Part shown: piece after piece, positions 58,642 through 64,000 of the stretch
Layout: every line of letters starts with the position of its first letter
How positions within the stretch are numbered: position 1 is the stretch's first letter
From: WRGA01 sp031553395
GTDB lineage: Bacteria; Bacteroidota; Bacteroidia; Bacteroidales; WRGA01
Direction of reading: 5' to 3'
Assembly: GCA_031553395.1 (NCBI GenBank)
Contig: JAVBLR010000011.1
Location: forward strand, 186,001 to 250,000
DNA: 64,000 nt
Notes under the pieces: model-generated
What the model saw: the letters and a program-made list of their open reading frames with translations, nothing else
Database searches by the model: none
Told to the model about the DNA's origin: nothing
Position numbers and translations under genes: made by a program

Positions 58642-59286
58642 TTATCGTAGGTCAATAAGTTCGGCTCCCGGATATTTGCTTTTATCGAAAGTAAACAGAC
58701 TATTTGCAAATAGCTGCCTGGTCTGATATTTAACTATTTGAATCTTATTGTTCATTCCATTTGTATTTTGCAAATAGATGGATGATGGCAATTGAGATAT
58801 TTTATCTATCTGAATAACAAGTTTTTTCCATTCACTTTTTTGTTGAGGAATAAGTTCTATTTCATCTACTTTTTTTCCGGATACCGTTTTTTCCCCAACA
58901 TATTTATAATTAAAACCTTTTTGATAAATAGTAAGGATAGTTCCCGGATTTAACATTTGCGTTTCATCATCAGACGGAGCGGTGAGATTCACCTCATTAC
59001 TCGCCTTCATATATACCCATTGATCGGTTCCGTTGTACCAAGCCAAATAATCGGGTGTTTCCATCATAAACTTATTCCCTTGCATGGATATACTACCATT
59101 AATCGTTTCATTTGTTTTGGCTTTAGTATTCTCCAATGTAAAAGAAAAAGAAGCCTTTACACCACCCGAAGTCGAAAATGTTGCAGACGATTTATCTAAA
59201 ATCTCTTTTGCTTTTTTATCTTGTTGAGCGAAAACAAAAACGGTAGACAACAATAAAACCGATAAAATACTTATAATAACTTTCAC
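58642..59286 (-). CDS. lolA: LolA-like outer-membrane lipoprotein carrier
   Basis: Periplasmic chaperone that ferries lipoproteins to the outer membrane. 214 residues: signal peptide MKVIISILSVLLLSTVFVFAQ, then a LolA beta-fold with SATFSTSGGVKASFSFTLEN, GSISMQGNKFMMETPDYLAWYNG, QWVYMKASNEVNL and KLVIQIDKISQLPSSIYLQ. Overall pattern fits the family, although E. coli LolA identity is low. It lies downstream of thiL on the minus strand, after 172 bases with AT words; cotranscription is uncertain. Confidence 0.85.
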   Translation of the reverse strand: MKVIISILSVLLLSTVFVFAQQDKKAKEILDKSSATFSTSGGVKASFSFTLENTKAKTNETINGSISMQGNKFMMETPDYLAWYNGTDQWVYMKASNEVNLTAPSDDETQMLNPGTILTIYQKGFNYKYVGEKTVSGKKVDEIELIPQQKSEWKKLVIQIDKISQLPSSIYLQNTNGMNNKIQIVKYQTRQLFANSLFTFDKSKYPGAELIDLR

Positions 59287-59458
59287 GTTCCTTATTTATT
59301 AAATTAAGAATTAAAAATGAACCTTAATCTCATCACAAAATAGAAAGACTCCCATTTCAGAAAATAGTTTAACAAATCAGGTGTTAATAAAAACAATCAG
59401 TTAAAGATTAAATTCTTAATTCAGTTAACCCTCTAAAATTTTAATTCTTAATTTTTAA
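59287..59458. repeat. AATTAAGAATTAAAAA words in the thiL-lolA gap
   Basis: TTAAATTAAGAATTAAAAAT (59300-59319) faces AATTCTTAATTC (59410-59421) and TAATTCTTAATTTTTAATTA (59441-59460), giving alternative AT-only hairpins. Confidence 0.45.
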
Positions 59459-60487
59459 TTACAAAGACTGCCATCCTTGGGCTTTTAATTCCATCTCGGT
59501 TCCGTCACGGGCAATCAGGTGTGTACCCAACGTTGGATTTGTAACGTATCCTATTATTTTAATTTCCTTTAATGCCGATACTTTTTCGTGCATAGATAAA
59601 GGAACTGTAAACAATAACTCGTAGTCTTCACCTCCATTCAAAGCTGCTGTTACCAGATTCATATTAAATTGTTCGGCCATTACAGCGGTTTGATAATCAA
59701 TCGGAATATGTTCCTCATACACACGACATCCGACCTCACTTCTTTTGCAGATATGCAATAATTCCGAAGACAACCCATCCGAAATATCCATCATAGCAGT
59801 AGGTAAAATTTCATTTTCTGCCAATAATTCAATAATATCACGACGTGCCTGAGGTTTAAGTTGCCTTTCCAATAAATATTCTTTCCCAGAGAAATCAGGA
59901 TTAAAATTATCTTCTCCGGAAAAAACCTGTTTTTCCCTCTCCAACAACTGCAACCCCATGTATGCAGCACCCAAGTCACCCGAAACACAAATCAAGTCTG
60001 TTTCTTTGGCTCCTTTCCGGTAAACAATTTTCTCTTTTATAGCTTCTCCCAAGCAAGTAATACTAATGGACAAACCCGTTAAAGAAGCGGAAGTATCTCC
60101 ACCAATAATATCCACGCCATGCTCATCACAAGCCAGTTGCAATCCCTGATAAAAATCTTCCAAGTCTTCAACCGAAAAGCGTTTGGATATTCCCAATGAA
60201 ACGGTAATCTGTTTTGGCATTCCGTTCATCGCATAAATATCGGAGAAATTCACAACGGCTGATTTATATCCCAAATGTTTTAATGGAGTATAAATCAAGT
60301 CAAAATGAATGCCTTCCAATAATAAATCAGTAGTAACAAGTGTTTGTAATCCCTCTTCGTAACAAACAACAGCAGCATCATCTCCGATACCCTTTCTGCT
60401 ACTACCATTTTTCAATCGTATATTCTGTGTAAGTCGGTCAATAAGACCAAATTCACCTAATTCACTTATTTCAGTTCTGTTATTCAT
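59459..60487 (-). CDS. thiL: Thiamine-monophosphate kinase
   Basis: Phosphorylates thiamine monophosphate to thiamine diphosphate using ATP. 342 residues of the PurM/AIRS fold: RKGIGDDAAVV, VTTDLLLEGIHFD, IYAMNGMPKQITVSLG, IIGGDTSASLTG and MMDISDGLSSEL carry the Asp-rich metal/nucleotide sites. Follows punA, in the lpxK-punA-thiL order common in Bacteroidales. Confidence 0.95.
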   Translation of the reverse strand: MNNRTEISELGEFGLIDRLTQNIRLKNGSSRKGIGDDAAVVCYEEGLQTLVTTDLLLEGIHFDLIYTPLKHLGYKSAVVNFSDIYAMNGMPKQITVSLGISKRFSVEDLEDFYQGLQLACDEHGVDIIGGDTSASLTGLSISITCLGEAIKEKIVYRKGAKETDLICVSGDLGAAYMGLQLLEREKQVFSGEDNFNPDFSGKEYLLERQLKPQARRDIIELLAENEILPTAMMDISDGLSSELLHICKRSEVGCRVYEEHIPIDYQTAVMAEQFNMNLVTAALNGGEDYELLFTVPLSMHEKVSALKEIKIIGYVTNPTLGTHLIARDGTEMELKAQGWQSL

Positions 60488-60591
60488 TTATTTAATATAA
60501 TGTGCCAATTAGCTGATATGCCAATGTGCCAATAAAACGATAGTTATAATTGTTTAGAATATAGAAAATGGTATTAATTCTTAATTCTTAA
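60488..60591. repeat. TGCCAAT words between thiL and punA
   Basis: Three copies of (T)GCCAAT in the series ATGTGCCAAT, TATGCCAAT, GTGCCAAT at 60501-60534, then ATTAATTCTTAATTCTTAACT (60573-60593). No strong opposing arm was found. Confidence 0.5.
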
Positions 60592-61404
60592 CTAAAACCT
60601 ATTCAATAAACTCTTCATAATCAACGTCATTTTGGGTTGAGCCACATTTGCAGCCTTTTGAACATCTTCATGTGTAACCTCCACAATTTGCCCTTCAACC
60701 CCCAAATCTGTTATTACAGAAAGAGCAAACACCTCCATTCCGGCATGATTTGCGACAATCACTTCGGGCACAGTAGACATTCCTACCGCATCACCTCCGA
60801 TAATCCGGAAAAATTTATACTCGGCAGGAGTTTCAAAAGACGGACCTTGCGTACCAACATAAACTCCTTGTTGTAAAGTTATTCCGTTATCTTTAGCTAT
60901 ATCAAATGCTCTATTTATCAAACGTTTGGAATAAGGCGCGCTCATATCAGGAAAACGAGGCCCCAATTCGCTGTAATTTTTTCCTCTTAACGGATGTTCG
61001 GGAAACATATTTATATGGTCGGTAATTACCATAATATCCCCAACATTAAAATGAGGATTCATCCCTCCTGCAGCATTGGAAACAAACAACGTCTTTATCC
61101 CCAACTCTTTCATTACCCGAACAGGAAATGTTACCTCTTGCATAGAATAGCCTTCGTAGTAATGAAAGCGGCCTTGCATTGCCAACACATATTTTTCACC
61201 TAATTTTCCAGTTAGTAATTTTCCGCAATGTCCTTCGACTGTAGATAATGGGAAATTTGGAATTTCTTCGTACGGAATTTCTTGCTTTTCGGTTATTTCA
61301 TTTACCAAATTACCTAAACCCGTCCCCAAAATGATTGCAGCATCAGGTATAATATTTAATTTATTTCTAAGAAATTGAGTTGTTTCTTTTATTTTCTTCA
61401 ACAT
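60592..61404 (-). CDS. punA: Purine nucleoside phosphorylase
   Basis: Phosphorolysis of purine nucleosides in salvage. 270 residues of the trimeric (type I) class: ILGTGLGNLV, STVEGHCGKL, MQGRFHYYEGY, FVSNAAGGMNPHF, GPSFETPAEYKF and VGMSTVPEVIVANH, all active-site or phosphate-binding stretches. Its start lies inside the end of lpxK (38-base overlap), implying coupled translation. Confidence 0.95.
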   Translation of the reverse strand: MLKKIKETTQFLRNKLNIIPDAAIILGTGLGNLVNEITEKQEIPYEEIPNFPLSTVEGHCGKLLTGKLGEKYVLAMQGRFHYYEGYSMQEVTFPVRVMKELGIKTLFVSNAAGGMNPHFNVGDIMVITDHINMFPEHPLRGKNYSELGPRFPDMSAPYSKRLINRAFDIAKDNGITLQQGVYVGTQGPSFETPAEYKFFRIIGGDAVGMSTVPEVIVANHAGMEVFALSVITDLGVEGQIVEVTHEDVQKAANVAQPKMTLIMKSLLNRF

Positions 61405-62458
61405 ACGTTCTAATTATTCGATCAAAATCGGCCTTTTTATCTTGCAAAAAACGAACATCAATCGGCAAATAATATCCGCTTTCTTCCAAATTCTTATTTT
61501 GAAGTTTATTATTAATGAACTTTACAGCATCTTTTTCAGTAACAATTATTATTTTTTTATCCGAATCAAGTTTATTATACGCCTTATCTATTTTTTCCAC
61601 ATCAGCTTTTGTATACGAATAATGATCGGGATAATTTAAATGTTCGACTTTACATCCAAACGATAATAACATATTGTATAGATATTTAGAAGAAGCAATC
61701 CCTGTAACCAACAATACCGAAACCTCTTTATTTAATATTGATAAATCCTGTTCTTTGAGCTCTTTGGAGAATAAAGGTTTTAATTTTAAATATTCAAAAG
61801 ATGTAAAAAACAATTGCTGATATGGATATAAATCCAAATGTTTTTCAGCAATCCGAAAATCAATCGGCAATATTTCTTCAGGGCATTTGGTTACTATTAC
61901 AGCATTAGCTCTGGTTTTTGCTTTTACTGGTTCGCGTAAAAGTCCTGCGGGTAATAACTTATCTTCATAAATCGGACGACGAAAATCCGTAAGCAAAATA
62001 TTAAATCCTGCCTTTACATACCGATACTGAAGTGCATCATCCAATAAAATTACATCCGGAACTCGCTCCTTATTTAAATTCAACAAATTTTCTATTGCCC
62101 GATTTCTGTTTTCATCTACAGCAACCAAAACATCGGGAAATTTATTATAAATCTGATACGGCTCATCACCAATTGTCTTGGGTGTAGATTTTTCATCAGC
62201 CAAAATAAATCCACGCGTATTCCGCTTGTATCCTCTACTTAAAACAGCAATTTTATAATCAGGCTTTAATAAACGGATTAAATATTCTGTATGAGGCGTT
62301 TTTCCTGTTCCTCCAACCGTAATATTTCCTACGCAAATTATCGGAAGGTCGTATTCTTTTTCTTTTAATATCCCTGCATTAAAGAGCCTGTTCCTGATAT
62401 TTACACCTAATCCGTACAACCAGGAAAAGGGGATTAAATATCTTCTAAATGTTATCAT
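61367..62458 (-). CDS. lpxK: Tetraacyldisaccharide 4'-kinase
   Basis: Inner-membrane-bound enzyme that phosphorylates the lipid A disaccharide at the 4' position. 363 residues: N-terminal amphipathic/hydrophobic stretch (YLIPFSWLYGLGVNIRN), P-loop ICVGNITVGGTGKTPH (40-55), LDDALQYR, TDFRRPI, LPAGLLREP and TGIASSKYLYN. Confirms a Gram-negative envelope. Head of lpxK-punA-thiL. Candidate promoter at 62633-62661. Confidence 0.95.
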   Translation of the reverse strand: MITFRRYLIPFSWLYGLGVNIRNRLFNAGILKEKEYDLPIICVGNITVGGTGKTPHTEYLIRLLKPDYKIAVLSRGYKRNTRGFILADEKSTPKTIGDEPYQIYNKFPDVLVAVDENRNRAIENLLNLNKERVPDVILLDDALQYRYVKAGFNILLTDFRRPIYEDKLLPAGLLREPVKAKTRANAVIVTKCPEEILPIDFRIAEKHLDLYPYQQLFFTSFEYLKLKPLFSKELKEQDLSILNKEVSVLLVTGIASSKYLYNMLLSFGCKVEHLNYPDHYSYTKADVEKIDKAYNKLDSDKKIIIVTEKDAVKFINNKLQNKNLEESGYYLPIDVRFLQDKKADFDRIIRTYVEENKRNNSIS

Positions 62459-62632
62459 AATAAATTCAGGCTAATAGATAAGAATAGTTTTATCTTAAAA
62501 TTATTCTTTAGAAGAGATATTATTCTAAAAATAAGCATATTAATATCACCTCAATATTCATTCCTTTTTTAATTAATAAAAAAATAAAAGATTAATTCTT
62601 AAATTTAACCGTTCATTTTTAATTAATTCAGG

Positions 62633-62661
62633 CAAACTTACATAAATATTTTTAATTGCAA
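62633..62661 (-). promoter_or_regulatory. Candidate promoter of lpxK-punA-thiL
   Basis: Minus-strand TTG (62659-62661), 18 bases, TAAGTTTG (62633-62640) followed by CC. It leaves a leader of about 170 bases. Confidence 0.45.
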
Positions 62662-62740
62662 CAACAACCTCGATGTGTTTTTACAAAATCAGAATGCAAA
62701 GAAGAACATTTTTACATTTTTTTTGTTATAAAATAAATAA

Positions 62741-63235
62741 ATGAATCGTTATATGCAAACGTTAAAGATAGATTATTCAGCAAACAAAACCCAAAAAATA
62801 AAATCTATTCTTTTAGGGTTAATAAACATTATAGTCGGATGCATTGCATTGTATTTTTGCAATAAGCATGAAGTTGGAAATTTGCTTCGTAGTATTGTTA
62901 TTTTATATATTATATTCGGTATTATTTTTCTAATCGGACAAATTCTTAAATTCCAAAAATACATCATTATTGATGATGAAGGAATTGAAGAAAAATTGTC
63001 AGTCTTTGCAAAAGCAGAGCGAATCGATTGGAATGATATTACCAAGATAGACATTAAAATATTGCATCTTCTGATTCATATAAAAGGAAAAAATCCGGAC
63101 ATCATTCATTTCTCCGGATTACCTTATAATGATGTGAAAAGAATAAAAATCCGAATATTCTCCATGTGCTTGAAAGAAAAAATTCCATGCACAATAAAAA
63201 GTATCAAAAGAGGAAGAAGCAGGAAGGTTAATTAA
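62741..63235 (+). CDS. Small membrane protein of unknown function
   Basis: 164 residues with two adjacent membrane helices (LGLINIIVGCIALYFC and SIVILYIIFGIIFLIGQIL) and a cytoplasmic C-terminal half of about 90 residues with beta strands (YIIIDDEGIEEKLSVF, RIDWNDITKIDIKILHLLI). This layout resembles bacterial PH-like membrane proteins, but I cannot assign a family. Met5 is an alternative start. No operon partner is adjacent. Confidence 0.65.
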   Translation: MNRYMQTLKIDYSANKTQKIKSILLGLINIIVGCIALYFCNKHEVGNLLRSIVILYIIFGIIFLIGQILKFQKYIIIDDEGIEEKLSVFAKAERIDWNDITKIDIKILHLLIHIKGKNPDIIHFSGLPYNDVKRIKIRIFSMCLKEKIPCTIKSIKRGRSRKVN

Positions 63236-63458
63236 TTATAAAAAATTGTATAGAAGATAGTATAAGCCTCAAAAAAAACAAAACGTTGAATGTTGGATTT
63301 GCTATTCTTAAAATAAAAATTAAAAGAACAATACATTGCGTATTTATTTAAATTTCAGCATAATACAACCATTATCATGAACTGGCGATTATTTATCGGC
63401 TAAAAGAAAGAACTATCCAAAAATTCTCCTTTTATTTGTGTCATAAAAAATTAGAATT

Positions 63459-64000
63459 ATGGGCACAATTAATAATACGTTAGCTTTACAACCAATTATC
63501 TCAAAAACAGCACTTTTTGTTTTGCTTTGTTTAACATTGAGCTTCGGTTTGATGGCACAAAAGAAACTTCCTGTTATTCATGCTACCAGTGCAAAGGCCT
63601 CGATTCTTGATGGAAGCAAGAAAGTCGGTTGGGGACTCGATCCCAAACTAAAACTTGATATCTATTATGTAAATGTTCCTTTGAAAAGGCACAAGGTCAC
63701 CTTCAAGACCGATCAGGATAAAATCAGTTTCAATATAAAATATGGAGAAAAGTATGATTTTGTCGTATTGCTCAATGGAAAAGACAGTTGTTTTACCCGA
63801 ATTTTAGCTAAAGAAGCACCAACTCCTATTTCCATGAAAGCAGATAATTCATATCCACAAAGCATCCCATTCATCTTGATTGGATCCAGGATTTATTTCC
63901 AGGGACTTCTTAATGGACAAAAGGAAGTAAATGTACAATTTGATACAGGTGCGGGCGTTTGCTGTGTAAATAAAATATCTTCCGAAAAATTGCAATTATC
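63459..64000 (+). CDS. Retropepsin-like aspartyl protease, C-terminus cut by window edge
   Basis: About 180 residues are seen from ATG 63459 before the window ends. A signal peptide ends SFGLMAQ. A first domain (about 35-135) has no recognisable family. It is followed by FQGLLNGQKEVNVQFDTGAG (cut for length), where VQFDTGAG is the Asp-Thr-Gly-Ala motif of pepsin/retropepsin-like proteases. Bacteroidota carry many exported proteins of this kind. Activity cannot be judged without the remainder. Confidence 0.75.
   Translation, partial: MGTINNTLALQPIISKTALFVLLCLTLSFGLMAQKKLPVIHATSAKASILDGSKKVGWGLDPKLKLDIYYVNVPLKRHKVTFKTDQDKISFNIKYGEKYDFVVLLNGKDSCFTRILAKEAPTPISMKADNSYPQSIPFILIGSRIYFQGLLNGQKEVNVQFDTGAGVCCVNKISSEKLQL

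Overview
The window is a compact, AT-rich chromosomal segment from a member of the Bacteroidota, most likely order Bacteroidales. Three things point there. Gene content includes families largely confined to that phylum (DUF4290, DUF4295, DUF4251, DUF6515-like). Gene orders are typical of it (rplM-rpsI-rpsB-tsf, rpmB-rpmG-DUF4295-ftsY, lpxK-punA-thiL, tsaB-DUF4290-murA). Many genes also carry the phylum's unusual promoter, TTTG, then 19-20 bases, then TAnnTTTG, instead of a sigma70 promoter. I cannot name the genus. No rRNA, CRISPR array, prophage or intact transposase is visible. There is one tRNA, tRNA-Arg(CCU).

Layout. 0-5.4 kb: an exported protein cut by the window edge, clpC, a Wzi-like outer-membrane barrel and a lipoprotein. 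5.4-6.1 kb: two non-autonomous inverted-repeat elements. 6.1-16.8 kb: nnrDE, recQ, a TetR/FabH-like/FabG module, an iron-sulfur module (DUF362 Tat protein, NapH/NapG-like fusion, 34-residue Cys/His lipoprotein), then an ECF S-component with a phosphoribosyltransferase. 17-32 kb: an OmpA-family protein, the oxidative pentose phosphate operon gnd-zwf-pgl, ferritin, a Ser/Asn/Tyr-rich exported protein, tsaB-DUF4290-murA, hcp, and lemA with a DUF2207 protein. 32.2-32.8 kb: a 0.57-kb inverted-repeat element behind katA. 32.8-42 kb: katA, tRNA-Arg, an ABC exporter with recO, a PBP4-type peptidase and the rplM operon. 42-50.9 kb: DUF389, a TPR protein, a FUSC protein, hexuronate genes (SDR and uxuA), a histidine kinase and rsmI. 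51-64 kb: ftsK, ftsY, small ribosomal proteins, an acetyltransferase, a VanX-like dipeptidase, rplU-rpmA, a LolA-like protein, thiL, punA, lpxK, and an aspartyl-protease-like gene cut by the right edge.

Most genes are housekeeping. A stress theme recurs: katA, ferritin, hcp and NADPH generation by gnd-zwf-pgl. Many co-oriented genes are separated by short gaps built from repeated 7-12-base words, such as GTTATGA, AAGTAAA, GGCAAAA, GAAGTTAGAA and TGCCAAT. Many of these gaps fold into hairpins and several lack the T-tract of a terminator. This is the most striking pattern that gene annotation does not explain. The other main leads are the two palindromic elements, the DUF362/ferredoxin/lipopeptide module, and a dyad placed near -41.5 upstream of hcp.
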